NCBI RefSeq assembly: GCF_000765145.1
Contig: NZ_JMGA01000057.1
Span: 95,388-159,387 of the forward strand
Length of the DNA: 64,000 nt
Direction: 5' to 3'
Source: Desulfosporosinus sp. HMP52
GTDB taxonomy: Bacteria > Bacillota > Desulfitobacteriia > Desulfitobacteriales > Desulfitobacteriaceae
The notes beneath the pieces were generated by a model. It was not told the DNA's origin. It was given only the letters and a program-made list of their open reading frames with translations, and did no database searches. Shown here one piece after another: positions 38,921 to 48,233 of this stretch (positions within the stretch are counted from its first letter, which is position 1; the number at the start of each line of letters is the position of its first letter). The translations under genes and the position numbers were made by a program.

Positions 38921-39743
38921 GGTTTTCCGCCTCCTCTCGAAGTTCTTTAAGGGCCTGTTCTGCTTGTTCAAGGGAAGGAGCGTTGCCATGCCAACCAGCT
39001 TGATCTTCCATGAAAGAAACCCCTTTGCCCTTCACAGTCTTGGCAATAATCATAGTTGGTTTACCTTTAACTTGCTTGGCCTCAGTAAATGCAGCGAGCA
39101 AAGCATCAATATCATGCCCGTCAACTTCAATCACATGCCAACAAAATGCCTGCCACTTCTGGACGAGGGGAGCCGAACACATAACACTATCGGTCTTACC
39201 GTCGATTTGCAAACCATTATAGTCTAAAATAGCCGTTAAGTTATCCAGCTTGTAATGTGCAGCTGCCATAGCTGCTTCCCAGATTTGTCCTTCAGCCATC
39301 TCGCCATCGCCTAATACAGCATACACTCGATAGTCTTTTCCATCTAATTTACCTGCTAAGGCCATTCCATTAGCAGCGGATAATCCTTGCCCTAAGGAGC
39401 CTGTAGACATATCTACCCCAGGAGTCTTTTTCATATCGGGATGTCCTTGCAGCATATGTCCCGTTTGGCGAAGTCCCTGCAATTCCTCTTTGGGAAAATA
39501 ACCCTTTTCCGCCAGGGCTGAATAAAGGACAGGAGCTGCATGTCCTTTGGAAAGGACAAAACGATCTCGATCCTCCCAGTGGGGATCCTTTGGATTAAGC
39601 CGCATTTCGTTAAAGAATAATGTCGCTACAATATCAGCAGCAGATAAGCTTCCACCTGGATGCCCTGATTTGGCAGCAGCAAGCATAGATATTATATCTT
39701 GACGTATAACATTCGCCACTCGCTTTAGTTCAAGTGCAGTCAT
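38913..39743 (-). CDS. Transketolase N-terminal subunit
   Basis: This is the thiamine-diphosphate-binding half, 276 residues: SGHPGGSLSAADIVA, the conserved HG in KGHAAPVLYSAL, GSLGQGLSAANGMA, and the ThDP motif GDGEMAEGQIWEAAMAAAHYKLDNL...DYNGLQIDG. Split transketolases are common in Clostridia and archaea. ATG 39743 has GGAGGG nine bases upstream; a TTG two codons earlier sits too close to that box. Cotranscribed with the C-terminal subunit. Confidence 0.94.
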   Translation of the reverse strand: MTALELKRVANVIRQDIISMLAAAKSGHPGGSLSAADIVATLFFNEMRLNPKDPHWEDRDRFVLSKGHAAPVLYSALAEKGYFPKEELQGLRQTGHMLQGHPDMKKTPGVDMSTGSLGQGLSAANGMALAGKLDGKDYRVYAVLGDGEMAEGQIWEAAMAAAHYKLDNLTAILDYNGLQIDGKTDSVMCSAPLVQKWQAFCWHVIEVDGHDIDALLAAFTEAKQVKGKPTMIIAKTVKGKGVSFMEDQAGWHGNAPSLEQAEQALKELREEAENLG

Positions 39744-39796
39744 ACACAATTCCCTCCTTTAACAGATCTTTTAATCTTATTTGTTATTAAAAATGT

Positions 39797-40904
39797 TTAT
39801 TGTACAGTTTTAGTTTTCTGAAGAAAGGCAGCAATAAATTCGTCAATTTCACCGTCCATTACAGCCGAAACATTGCCGGTTTCCACATTAGTACGATGGT
39901 CTTTGACTAAGCTATAAGGATGGAAGACATAGGATCTTATTTGGCTTCCCCAGGCAATTTCTTGTTGCTCACCTCGAATTTCAGAAATCTCAGCTTCCTG
40001 CTCTTTCCGCTTAAGCTCCAGCAACTTTGCCTGTAAGACCCGCATGGCCGCAGCTTTATTCTGAGTCTGGGAACGTTCACTCTGGCACTGAACAACAACC
40101 CCACTTGGCAGGTGTGTAATTCTGATGGCAGAATCCGTCTTATTAACATGCTGACCGCCAGCCCCGCCTGATCGATAGGTATCTACTCTTAAATCCTCAG
40201 AATCAATGGCTATCTCCTCATTATCCTCAGCAACTTCAGGAATTACGTCTACGGAAGCAAAGGATGTATGACGGCGTCCAGATGCATCAAAGGGCGAAAT
40301 CCTAACTAAACGATGTACACCTTTTTCGGATTTAGAATACCCATAGGCATTTTCACCACTAATAGACAGAGTTGCGCTTTTAATTCCAGCTTCTTCACCC
40401 ATTAAAAGATCTAGGGTTTCCACCTTGAACCCATGACGCTCAGCCCATCGAACGTACAGACGGTAAAGCATTTGTACCCAATCTTGAGCTTCTGTCCCCC
40501 CGGCTCCGGCATGAAGAGTCAAAATGGCATTGTTCCGGTCGTATGGCCCGGAAAGCAATAACTCCAATTCTAAAGCTTCAAACTTTTGCATTAGGGTTTT
40601 TATTCCTTGCTCAATCTCTGATTCCAAACTAATATCGTCTTCCTCCGTGGCCAGTTGCCAGAGAGTAGCTGTCTCCTCAAGCTCTTGCTCAAGGCCTTCA
40701 TACAATTTAACCTTATTCTGATGTAAAGATAATTCCTGCATGATTTTCTGAGCATTCACCGGATCATCCCATAAATCCGGTCGGTGGAATTCTGTTTCTA
40801 GAGCACTTATCTTGTCACAACGCTTAGCAACGTCAAAGAGAAACCCTCAAATCTGCCAAAGACAGTGATAATGTTTCTAGATCCTTTTTCCAATCAGAAA
40901 GCAC
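39797..40904 (-). CDS. prfB: Peptide chain release factor 2, with programmed +1 frameshift
   Basis: RF2 ends translation at UGA and UAA. Translation begins at GTG 40904 (AAAGGGTG upstream) and reads 23 codons ([20 protein letters not shown]...) to an in-frame TGA at 40835-40833. A +1 slip on CTT then continues [15 protein letters not shown] into the long frame to 39797, for 368 residues in all. The product has the GGQ motif ([17 protein letters not shown]) and the SPF-type tripeptide region ([14 protein letters not shown]). Frameshifting lets RF2 regulate its own level. Gene order secA-prfB is as in Bacillus. Confidence 0.97.
40832..40848 (-). promoter_or_regulatory. prfB frameshift site
   Basis: The minus strand reads GAGGG TTTCT CTTTGAC: an internal Shine-Dalgarno-like GAGGG, the CTT slip codon and the UGA stop followed by C. 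This is the classic RF2 autoregulatory arrangement, though the SD element sits a few bases farther from the slip site than the E. coli AGGGGG-TAT-CTT spacing. Confidence 0.9.
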
Positions 40905-40952
40905 CCTATTCACCCTTTCCAAAATCCATTAACCTTCCAAGCTATGGTCTGT

Positions 40953-43457
40953 TTACTTCTTTTTCTTAGCACCACAGCACTTCTTATATTTCAGCCCACT
41001 TCCACAGGTACAAAGGTCATTGCGCCCAATTTGTTCTCCAGTGTGTATAGGTTGGCTTGGTTCGCCTTCATAGCGATTTTCTGTTACATTACGAGGCTGT
41101 TCAGCTACTTCTTCTCGAACTTGTGGACTCACTCTCATAATGTAGCGGATAATATCATCTTGTATGGATTCAATCATCGCTTGGAACATTTCATAACCTT
41201 CACGTCTATATTCAACGAGGGGGTTTTTCTGACCATAGGCACGCAGCCCAATTCCCTCTCTCAGCATATCCATAGCGTCAAGATGATCCATCCATTTGCT
41301 ATCAACCACTTGCAGCATCACTGCTCGCTCAACTTCTCGCATTAAATCCGAGCCAAACAACTCTTCCCGGCTCTTATAAAGAGCTTTTGCTTTGTCTACC
41401 AACATCTCTTCAATTTCTTCTGCGGATAGATCAGCTAACTCTTCAGGGGATAAGTGAATCCCCGGCAGAAAGAAACCTTCTGCATATTCGACTAAGCTGG
41501 TCAAATCCCATTCTTCGGGAAATGTACTTTCGCCGCTAAACATAGTGATAGTATTAGAAGCCGCCTTCTCTATCATATCCATAATATTGTCATGGAGATT
41601 TTCTCCCATGAGTACAGCACGCCGCTGAGCATAAATGACCTCACGCTGCTGATTCATGACATCATCATAATCCAATACATGTTTCCTGATTTCAAAGTTG
41701 CGATTCTCAACTCGACGTTGAGCGGTTTCAATGGAGCGGGAGATCATTTTGGACGTAATAGGTACGGAGTCATCCATCCCTAGTTTATCCATGATTCCCA
41801 TGATATTATCTGCCCCAAACAGCCGCATTAAGTCATCTTCTAATGAAATGAAGAATTGGGTTGAGCCGGGGTCGCCTTGTCTACCCGCACGCCCTCTCAA
41901 TTGGTTGTCGATCCGTCTGGACTCGTGACGCTCTGTCCCGATTATATGCAAACCGCCTAAGTCGCTCACTCCATCACCAAGAATAATATCTGTTCCGCGA
42001 CCAGCCATGTTTGTGGCAATAGTTACCATCCCCGCCTGCCCGGCTTGAGCAACGATTTCGGCTTCTTTTTCATGAAATTTAGCGTTGAGAACTTGGTGAG
42101 GTACCCCACGTCTGCCCAGCATTGAACTTAAATGCTCTGATTTTTCAACAGATACCGTTCCTACTAAAAGTGGTTGTCCCTTAGCATGGCGTTCAATGAT
42201 ATCCTCAACTACCGCTAAGAACTTTCCTTCCTCCGTACGATAAATCACATCTGAATCATCTTTACGCAGCAAAGGCCTGTTCGTTGGGATTTCTACAACG
42301 TCCAATTTATATATCTTGCGGAATTCCGGTTCTTCTGTCATAGCCGTTCCTGTCATACCAGAAAGTTTTTCATACATTCTAAAGTAATTCTGGAAGGTGA
42401 TGGTGGCTAAGGTCTGAGATTCTTTTTCAATCTTTACGCCCTCTTTAGCCTCTATCGCTTGATGGAGGCCTTCACTATAGCGCCGACCAAACATTAAGCG
42501 ACCGGTGAACTCATCGACAATAATAACTTCTCCATCTTTGACGACGTAATCACGATCTCGTTTAAACAACATATGTGCTTTCAAAGCCTGGTTGACATGA
42601 TGAGCCAGCTCTGTATGAATGTCTTCATACAGATTATCAACGCCTAACATACTCTCAACTCGACTGACGCCTTTTTCTGTGAGAGTTACAACCCGTTCTT
42701 TTTCAATGATTTTATAGTCATCCTCGTTCTTTAAGCGTGGAATAATCATGGCTACTCTGAAATATAACTCCGTAGGCTTATCTGCTTCACCGGAAATAAT
42801 CAGAGGGGTACGCGCCTCATCAATGAGAATCGAATCTACTTCATCCACAATGGCATAATGTAGATGACGCTGGACTAAGGCTTCAGGCCTTGTCACCATA
42901 TTATCTCTCAGATAGTCAAAGCCAAATTCATTATTAGTTCCGTAGGTAATATCTGAGGCATAACTGTCTCGCCGTTGCTCATAGTTTAGGCCATGGACTA
43001 TGAGGCCAACGGATAAACCTAAAAACTTATAAATCCGTCCCATCATTTCACTGTCACGACGAGCTAAGTAGTCATTGACAGTAATAACGTGAACTCCTTT
43101 TCCGGTTAAGGCATTCAAATAGGCCGGCAAAGTAGCTACGAGGGTTTTTCCTTCCCCTGTACGCATCTCGGCAATCCGGCCATCATTGAGTACCATTCCC
43201 CCAATTAACTGAACATCATAGTGCCGCTGATTAAGAACCCTGCGGCCAGCCTCTCGTACAACCGCAAAGGCCTCTGGCAATAAGCTGTTGAGACTTTCTC
43301 CTCGTTCCAAACGACCTCGAAATTCTGCAGTCTTACCAGTCAATTCATCATCGCTCAATGCTTGGATCGCTGGTTCAAAGCTATTAATCACTGCAACACG
43401 TTTTTGATACTTTCGTATTTCGCGTGCATTATCATCAAAAAAATCTAAAAGCCCCAT
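40953..43457 (-). CDS. secA: Preprotein translocase ATPase SecA
   Basis: SecA is the motor of Sec-dependent export. The 834-residue protein (from ATG 43457 with AAAGGTGG; the frame is open to 43676) has Walker [18 protein letters not shown] near 103, [20 protein letters not shown], the preprotein cross-linking domain, GRGTDIILG and [17 protein letters not shown] in the second motor domain, and a complete C-terminal zinc site [14 protein letters not shown] that binds SecB or ribosomes. It lies between prfB and hpf. Confidence 0.98.
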   Translation of the reverse strand: MGLLDFFDDNAREIRKYQKRVAVINSFEPAIQALSDDELTGKTAEFRGRLERGESLNSLLPEAFAVVREAGRRVLNQRHYDVQLIGGMVLNDGRIAEMRTGEGKTLVATLPAYLNALTGKGVHVITVNDYLARRDSEMMGRIYKFLGLSVGLIVHGLNYEQRRDSYASDITYGTNNEFGFDYLRDNMVTRPEALVQRHLHYAIVDEVDSILIDEARTPLIISGEADKPTELYFRVAMIIPRLKNEDDYKIIEKERVVTLTEKGVSRVESMLGVDNLYEDIHTELAHHVNQALKAHMLFKRDRDYVVKDGEVIIVDEFTGRLMFGRRYSEGLHQAIEAKEGVKIEKESQTLATITFQNYFRMYEKLSGMTGTAMTEEPEFRKIYKLDVVEIPTNRPLLRKDDSDVIYRTEEGKFLAVVEDIIERHAKGQPLLVGTVSVEKSEHLSSMLGRRGVPHQVLNAKFHEKEAEIVAQAGQAGMVTIATNMAGRGTDIILGDGVSDLGGLHIIGTERHESRRIDNQLRGRAGRQGDPGSTQFFISLEDDLMRLFGADNIMGIMDKLGMDDSVPITSKMISRSIETAQRRVENRNFEIRKHVLDYDDVMNQQREVIYAQRRAVLMGENLHDNIMDMIEKAASNTITMFSGESTFPEEWDLTSLVEYAEGFFLPGIHLSPEELADLSAEEIEEMLVDKAKALYKSREELFGSDLMREVERAVMLQVVDSKWMDHLDAMDMLREGIGLRAYGQKNPLVEYRREGYEMFQAMIESIQDDIIRYIMRVSPQVREEVAEQPRNVTENRYEGEPSQPIHTGEQIGRNDLCTCGSGLKYKKCCGAKKKK

Positions 43458-43609
43458 TATGTCCACCTTTCTCAATTTTATATATTCATTAATTCTAACA
43501 TCCTTGGGAAAGGTCTGCAACCAAGCATGCCGAATTAGCCATGGGATATTTTTCCTATGTATGTTTGAATAACCGGATATGACGGATATTTGCCTCGTAT
43601 AAGCACATA

Positions 43610-43635
43610 GAGAGGCCCGCCTAAGCGGGCCTCTC
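43610..43635 (-). terminator. GC-rich hairpin downstream of hpf
   Basis: The perfect 11-bp stem GAGAGGCCCGC/GCGGGCCTCTC has a four-base loop and lies 63 bases past the hpf stop. There is no clear T-tract after it. Confidence 0.65.
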
Positions 43636-43697
43636 GCTTGAATATCAAAAGCGATAGATCTCTCCGGGGACAACATCCGATTACCCGGTTTCTTTTA

Positions 43698-44225
43698 TTA
43701 TGTCTGAGGTTGCAGTAATCCATAATCACCATTGTTACGCAGATAGACAACATTCATTTCTTGGCTTTCGGAATTTGTAAACACAAAGAATGAATGCCCT
43801 ACTAGATTCATTTGCATAATAGCTTCTTCTACAGACATTGGCTTTGCTGAAAACTTCTTATGTCGAACAATCTCTTCACGCGGCTCTTCTGCAGCCGTTG
43901 ACTGCTTAGGATCATGATCCTTCAATACTTTTGTGCGCATCCGCCTATTAATTCGAGTCCGATATTTATCAATTTGACGTTCTAACTTCTCAACGACCAT
44001 GTCAATAGACGAATACATGTCTTCAGTCTCTTCTTCGCCTCGCAGAATTATGCCATTGAGCAGAGCCGTAACTTCCACCCGATGACGGTCGCGCTCGACA
44101 AGTAAGGTTACTTGAACGTCCATAAACTCATCCGAGTATTTGGCCAATTTACCCACACGTTTCATTACGTACTCTTTAAGGGCGTCTGTAAGTTCGATAT
44201 GTTTTCCACGAATATTAATGTTCAT
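43698..44225 (-). CDS. hpf: Ribosome hibernation promoting factor, long form
   Basis: This 175-residue protein joins an N-terminal HPF/YfiA domain (1-100, NINIRGKHIELTDALKEYVMKRVGKL; the basic RINRRMRTKVL helix) to a C-terminal dimerisation domain (about 120-172, VRHKKFSAKPMSVEEAIMQMNLVGHSFFVF). The long form dimerises ribosomes into inactive 100S particles in Gram-positive bacteria. Position beside secA matches B. subtilis yvyD; the flagellar genes that lie beyond it there are absent. Confidence 0.97.
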   Translation of the reverse strand: MNINIRGKHIELTDALKEYVMKRVGKLAKYSDEFMDVQVTLLVERDRHRVEVTALLNGIILRGEEETEDMYSSIDMVVEKLERQIDKYRTRINRRMRTKVLKDHDPKQSTAAEEPREEIVRHKKFSAKPMSVEEAIMQMNLVGHSFFVFTNSESQEMNVVYLRNNGDYGLLQPQT

Positions 44226-44338
44226 TAATTCAACCCCCTTCTATGCTGGTATATAAGTAATATTCCCGATTTACATAAAAAATCCTGCTTAATATTAATA
44301 TATTGTTTCTAACTTGATTTTTTTCTACTAATTCCCCA

Positions 44339-44376
44339 AAGAGAGAATCGCCGATTGCCATCAACGATTCTCTCTT
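44339..44376 (-). terminator. Terminator after the cold-shock gene
   Basis: AAGAGAGAATCG and CGATTCTCTCTT form a perfect 12-bp stem. TTTGGGG follows on the minus strand. Confidence 0.8.
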
Positions 44377-44398
44377 ACAACAATATCTTCTTTATGGA

Positions 44399-44596
44399 TT
44401 AGCGAACTGTTACATTAGATGCTTGTTCTCCACGCGGCCCTTGCATAACATCGAACTCCACATTTTGTCCCTCTTCAAGAGTACGAAATCCATCACCAAT
44501 GACAGACTGAAAATGCACAAAAATATCTTGCCCATTTTCTTGCTCAATAAATCCGTAACCCTTTTGTTTACTAAACCATTTAACTTTACCTAACAC
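44399..44596 (-). CDS. Cold-shock family RNA chaperone (CspA/CspB type)
   Basis: The 65 residues form a single cold-shock domain with both RNP motifs: KGYGFIEQ and DIFVHFQSV. It binds single-stranded RNA and DNA and melts structure. Start is a GTG at 44596 after GGAGGG. A small hairpin (AGAGGC/GCCTCT, 44629-44645) sits in the leader, as is common for csp mRNAs, but a thermosensor role is only a guess. Confidence 0.96.
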   Translation of the reverse strand: MLGKVKWFSKQKGYGFIEQENGQDIFVHFQSVIGDGFRTLEEGQNVEFDVMQGPRGEQASNVTVR

Positions 44597-44703
44597 TTAA
44601 AAAAACCCTCCTTGAATTGTCAAAGTTCAGAGGCTAACCGCCTCTACTCGACTATTACAAAGAGGATACCCAACATTACCTAACTTTAAACCTCCAGTAA
44701 AGC

Positions 44704-44737
44704 TCCTTTTAATACACTACAAAGAGTGTCAAAAGGA
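44704..44737. repeat. REP-like hairpin upstream of the csp gene
   Basis: TCCTTTT pairs with AAAAGGA and, inside them, ACACT pairs with AGTGT. The right arm continues into GACCGTCCCC. This GTCAAAAGGACCGTCCCC-type string recalls the short palindromes seen in many Clostridia near REP-associated transposases, a recollection that was not checked. Confidence 0.4.
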
Positions 44738-44866
44738 CCGTCCCCACAGCACGCCAACGCAGCCAAGCCCAGAAGCGCCTTTCTACAAAGCTACTACAGC
44801 CTCTCTTATGCCAAAGGCCCAAGGAGCTTGTTAGTAATGACTTATTGACCCCCAACGGCCACCCCA

Positions 44867-45047
44867 GAGGAGCGGTTTCTGCTAAGCGGATGCTTTAGTG
44901 AAGCCGCGGTACAGACGAGCGCTGACGGTTCGCGCCCTCGTAGCGCGCCACTGGTTCACATTCATCGCGCCCTGAGGTTTGGTGCGCTCGCGAACCGTCC
45001 AGCTCGTCAGCGGCGTAACGAGCAGACGTGTGCAGAAACCGCTCCTC
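44867..45047. other. GC-rich, strongly self-complementary non-coding segment
   Basis: This lies in the 523-base gap between the csp gene and glnQ. A perfect 16-bp pair (GAGGAGCGGTTTCTGC, 44867-44882, with its complement at 45032-45047) closes a 149-base interior. Inside, GACGGTTCGCG (44924-44934) pairs perfectly with 44989-44999, and CGCTGACG (44920-44927) can pair instead with 45005-45012. Base composition is visibly richer in G+C than the flanks. It shares AGCGGATGCTTT with the insert of the repeat copy at 60409-60420. The open frames across it look like chance. It may be a structured RNA or a mobile-element remnant. Confidence 0.7.
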
Positions 45048-45064
45048 CCAAAAGCTAGGCATAT

Positions 45065-45097
45065 AAAAAACGCTCCCCTTCCCCAAGAAAGAGAGCG
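45065..45097 (-). terminator. Terminator after glnQ
   Basis: The minus-strand stem starting CGCTCTCTTTC and closing GAGCG (11 pairs with G-U) is followed by six T residues. Confidence 0.85.
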
Positions 45098-45119
45098 CCA
45101 AAACGCGTGTACAAAAAGC

Positions 45120-45839
45120 TTATAATATTTTACTTAAAAAGGCCTGAGTTCTTGGATTCTTTGGATTCTCAAACACCTCATTAGGTTTTCCCTCTTCCAT
45201 GATAATCCCTTCATCCATAAAAATCACTCTGTCTCCCACTTCACGGGCAAATCCCATCTCATGGGTTACAACGACCATAGTCATTCCTTCCCGGGCTAGA
45301 TCCTTCATAACGGATAAGACTTCTCCAACCATTTCCGGGTCAAGAGCGGAGGTAGCCTCATCGAAAAGCATAATCTTAGGTTTCATGGCTAGTGCTCGAG
45401 CAATAGCAACCCGTTGCTGCTGTCCACCAGAAAGACGATCCGGATATTCATCAGCTTTATCATATAAGCCGACTTTAGCTAAAAGCTCCATCCCATTCTT
45501 CCGGGCTTCCGCTTTATTGCTTTTGCGTACGACTTCAGGCGCAAGGATAATATTTTCAAGAGCAGTCATATGGGGAAAGAGATTAAAGCGTTGAAAGACC
45601 ATGCCGACCTCCCGACGAATCGCATTCACATTGACATCAGAGTTCAGTGGAATTCCATCTACGGTTATTTCCCCTCTGGTCGGCTCTTCTAATTTGTTTA
45701 AGCAACGCAAGAACGTACTCTTGCCAGAGCCACTGGGGCCAATGACGACGACAACTTCCTTTTCTTTAATATGGCAATTAATCCCTTTAAGAACTTCTAG
45801 CTTTCCAAAATATTTGTGTAAATCCTTAACCAAGATCAT
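45120..45839 (-). CDS. Polar amino-acid ABC transporter ATP-binding protein (GlnQ type)
   Basis: This is the ATPase of a polar amino-acid importer (239 residues): Walker [14 protein letters not shown] near 37, Q-loop [18 protein letters not shown] (typical of the GlnQ/ArtP group), signature [14 protein letters not shown], Walker [15 protein letters not shown] and H-loop [14 protein letters not shown] 45839 follows AAAGGAGG and overlaps the permease stop by 14 bases. Specificity is likely glutamine or a related amino acid, not decidable from sequence. Confidence 0.95.
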   Translation of the reverse strand: MILVKDLHKYFGKLEVLKGINCHIKEKEVVVVIGPSGSGKSTFLRCLNKLEEPTRGEITVDGIPLNSDVNVNAIRREVGMVFQRFNLFPHMTALENIILAPEVVRKSNKAEARKNGMELLAKVGLYDKADEYPDRLSGGQQQRVAIARALAMKPKIMLFDEATSALDPEMVGEVLSVMKDLAREGMTMVVVTHEMGFAREVGDRVIFMDEGIIMEEGKPNEVFENPKNPRTQAFLSKIL

Positions 45840-46503
45840 TCTTCCCCAACCTCCTTTCCATATAGGCAACCCATTGAGCTATTAACTGAGTCATTACCAG
45901 ATAATATAAGGCTACCGTTAAATACATAGGAAGGGGTTGATATGTTCGTCCAACGATAATCTTTCCTGTATAAAAGAGCTCTTGAATCGCAATTATGGAT
46001 AACAGTGAAGAATCTTTAAGCAATGCAATAAATTCATTGCCCAAAGGAGGAATTGTTCGTTTAAAAGCTTGGGGAAGGATAACATAGCGCAATGCCTGAG
46101 CTTGGGTCATTCCTAACGACCTGGCAGCCTCAGTTTGGCCCCGGTCAATAGACTGGATACCTGCTCGAAAAATTTCTGCAATATAGGCCCCTGAGTTAAG
46201 TCCCATCGCTAATATACCCGCTGTATACTGGTAATTATCAGGCATCGTCTGCCATTTGAGGAGCATCGGAATTCCAAAATAAACCAAAAAGATTTGAACC
46301 AATAAAGGGGTCCCTCGAAAGAAATCTATATAAGCAATTGCTCCCGCACGAACCACCTTCCGTTTGGATAGCCGTGCCAAAGCCATAAATAGACCAATGA
46401 TAACCCCAATAGCAACCGCACCTGCCGTAAGCTCTAAAGTTAGCAGTGCCCCTTTAGCAAGAATAGGCATATTATCTACAACCACATGCCAGTTCATTCC
46501 CAT
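45826..46503 (-). CDS. Polar amino-acid ABC transporter permease (GlnP type)
   Basis: This 225-residue His/Glu/Gln/Arg/opine-family permease has about five membrane helices. The EAA loop, [33 protein letters not shown] (about 140-172), contacts the ATPase. ATG 46503 has AGGAGG at good spacing. It forms an operon with glnQ; the binding-protein gene lies upstream but behind a terminator. Confidence 0.95.
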   Translation of the reverse strand: MGMNWHVVVDNMPILAKGALLTLELTAGAVAIGVIIGLFMALARLSKRKVVRAGAIAYIDFFRGTPLLVQIFLVYFGIPMLLKWQTMPDNYQYTAGILAMGLNSGAYIAEIFRAGIQSIDRGQTEAARSLGMTQAQALRYVILPQAFKRTIPPLGNEFIALLKDSSLLSIIAIQELFYTGKIIVGRTYQPLPMYLTVALYYLVMTQLIAQWVAYMERRLGKNDLG

Positions 46504-46603
46504 ATTATCCTCCTATCGATTAATCTATTTTTGCAACTATCATAAATGAAGTGAATAGCTTCATTTGAAACACCTGTTTGCCACTTCATATAACATCGCT
46601 AAA

Positions 46604-46632
46604 ATTATATATTTTACTGCAATTTTTTACAA
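46604..46632 (-). promoter_or_regulatory. Sigma-A type promoter for glnPQ
   Basis: The minus strand has TTGTAA (46632-46627), 17 bases, then TATAAT (46609-46604), about 100 bases before the permease start. With the terminator at 46868 this gives glnPQ its own transcript. The rest of the 428-base gap 46504-46931 holds only that terminator and AT-rich sequence. Confidence 0.65.
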
Positions 46633-46867
46633 GTAGAAACATTTTAGTAATATCTATCAGAAGAGGCTTTTGTGTTGTTAAAGAAAAAGTATAACTGCAA
46701 TTGTAGAAGCGAGCCCTGTGTTTGAATGAACAAAGATTGATTATACCCATCATAAGAACAATATTCAAGAAGTAATTTATCCCTTGTTAGTAACGAATTT
46801 GCTTTAGATGACAGCTTTTAATTATATTTGAACCAACCATGTTAGTCATAATCAACTTCAAGAAAAC

Positions 46868-46904
46868 TAAAGGAAGGCACTATATATTCAAGTGCCTTCC
46901 TTTA
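46868..46904 (-). terminator. Strong terminator after the glutamine-binding protein gene
   Basis: The perfect 14-bp stem TAAAGGAAGGCACT/AGTGCCTTCCTTTA lies 28 bases past the stop, with AGTTTTC following on the minus strand. It separates the highly expressed binding protein from glnPQ. Confidence 0.85.
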
Positions 46905-46931
46905 ATTAAACAAACCAGTTAGAATTGATCC

Positions 46932-47729
46932 TTAAAATTTGGGAGCATCCTCTTTGAACCACTTTTTGTAAATCTCATTGTATTTACCGCTATCCATGAG
47001 TTTTTTCAATGAAGCATTCATTTTATCCGCTAATTCCTTATTGTCAAGCTTCATAGCTATACCATAATACTCTTCTCCTGAGTCTGCGTTTATCGATTCA
47101 ATTTGGGCATTAGGGTTTTGAGCTTGGAACCAAAGTACAACCGGAGAATCAGCAACAACTGCATCAACACCACCGCTGATTAAGGCATTCATAGCGTCTG
47201 GGGTAGTGTCATATTTTTTAGTTTCCATACCTTTTTCTTCAACGGCATATTGTCCTGTAGTATTCAGTTGAACTCCAATTTTCTTTCCTTTTAGATCATT
47301 CAAGGATTTGAAATTAGCACCCTTTTTCATGGCGATGTATTGGCCACTTAAAAAGTATTTGTTACTGAATTGGACACTTTTTGCTCGTTCCTCGGTAATT
47401 GTCATAGCAGAGATAACACAATCATACTTTCCTGCTTGTAAAGCTGGAATTAAGCCATCAAATGCAGCTGTCTCAATATTAACTTTTGTATAACCCATAT
47501 CTGCTCCGAGAGCCTGGATAAGCTCAATATCAAATCCCGTAGCTTTTTGGCTTTCATCCATAAACTCAAAGGGAGCATAGGCGATATCAGATCCAACTCT
47601 TAAAACCTTTTCTTCGGGAGCAGGATTAGACGATGGAGCAGGTGTGCCGGTACTTCCACAACCAGCCAGGGTCAAAAGACTTAAACTAAGTAGTCCCGTT
47701 AAGATAAAACGAAATTTTGACTTAAACAT
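46932..47729 (-). CDS. Polar amino-acid-binding lipoprotein (GlnH type)
   Basis: This is a 265-residue family-3 solute-binding protein. The signal peptide ends in lipobox LAGC near residue 22, so it is membrane-anchored. Family motifs are VGSDIAYAPFEFMD, GFDIELIQALGADMGY, AMTITEERAKSVQFSNKYF, KKIGVQLNTTGQ, and a C-terminal GKYNEIYKKWF. It feeds the glnPQ importer just downstream. Confidence 0.95.
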   Translation of the reverse strand: MFKSKFRFILTGLLSLSLLTLAGCGSTGTPAPSSNPAPEEKVLRVGSDIAYAPFEFMDESQKATGFDIELIQALGADMGYTKVNIETAAFDGLIPALQAGKYDCVISAMTITEERAKSVQFSNKYFLSGQYIAMKKGANFKSLNDLKGKKIGVQLNTTGQYAVEEKGMETKKYDTTPDAMNALISGGVDAVVADSPVVLWFQAQNPNAQIESINADSGEEYYGIAMKLDNKELADKMNASLKKLMDSGKYNEIYKKWFKEDAPKF

Positions 47730-47826
47730 TTATATTCCCCCTCTTTTGGATGAACCTAGCATACTCTTCTGAAAGCTTTTTCAAAAAGCTTTATTGTTAT
47801 GCATCAGCTCGTCCTTCTTTCTTTCG

Positions 47827-47855
47827 ATTATACTTATTTGCGAATAATTATACAA
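47827..47855 (-). promoter_or_regulatory. Sigma-A type promoter for the binding-protein gene
   Basis: The minus strand has TTGTAT (47855-47850), 17 bases, TATAAT (47832-47827), giving a leader of about 90 bases. The leader includes the inverted repeat AAAGCTTTTTCAAAAAGCTTT at 47772-47792. Confidence 0.7.
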
Positions 47856-47914
47856 CCCTTTTTTAGTCTTTATGTAAGATCCGATTATTTATCCAGTCAC
47901 TTTATCCCCTTAAG

Positions 47915-47990
47915 TTACACACAGGCTCCTGTGGATAATGTGGATAAGTATTGTTTTTTGCCTATTTGGCGGGAGAATCGGTGTGCATAA
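47915..47990. promoter_or_regulatory. DnaA-box cluster
   Basis: Exact DnaA boxes (TGTGNATAA on the plus strand) lie at 47930-47938, 47939-47947 (back to back) and 47982-47990. A fourth, with one mismatch, lies in inverse orientation at 47915-47923 and forms a near-palindrome with the first (CACAGG-CT-CCTGTG). The cluster is 75-160 bases upstream of the -35 of the glnH-type promoter. DnaA clusters outside oriC can titrate DnaA or regulate nearby genes. The remainder of the 504-base gap 47730-48233 shows only the promoter, a leader hairpin and the terminator at 48162. Confidence 0.65.
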
Positions 47991-48161
47991 CTCTGTTAAT
48001 ACTCAAACTAAGTTTACGGTCTCTTATAATTAATCTTAATTGCATCTAACTCAAGAAGAAGTATTGTATTAAACGAATGCTTCATGCTAAATTTGGCAGG
48101 TCAAAGCATATAACTTTTCTCTTCCAATTATTTTCATCTATGCAACCTGACCAGAAAAAAA

Positions 48162-48199
48162 ATAAAAAGCACTGGTCGACTCATAGCCGACCAATGCTT
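48162..48199 (-). terminator. Terminator after the zinc-ribbon gene
   Basis: The 12-bp stem with one G-U-type mismatch (AAGCATTGGTCG/CGACCAGTGCTT on the minus strand) runs into a long T-rich tract. Confidence 0.9.
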
Positions 48200-48233
48200 G
48201 TCAATTCTAAGTATGAAATATTAATGCTTAAGA

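Noticed and set aside
37976..39743. Frameshifted or broken transketolase
   Set aside because: Both halves have their own ribosome-binding sites and an overlap of 8 bases; split transketolase is a normal form in Clostridia.
44895..45101. 68-codon open frame on the minus strand in the GC-rich gap
   Set aside because: It lies across the nested inverted repeats and has no ribosome-binding site or recognisable protein features; better explained as a shadow of structured sequence.
47888..47990. Chromosomal origin of replication at the DnaA-box cluster
   Set aside because: No dnaA, dnaN or other origin genes are near, and only three exact boxes are present; a secondary DnaA site is more likely.
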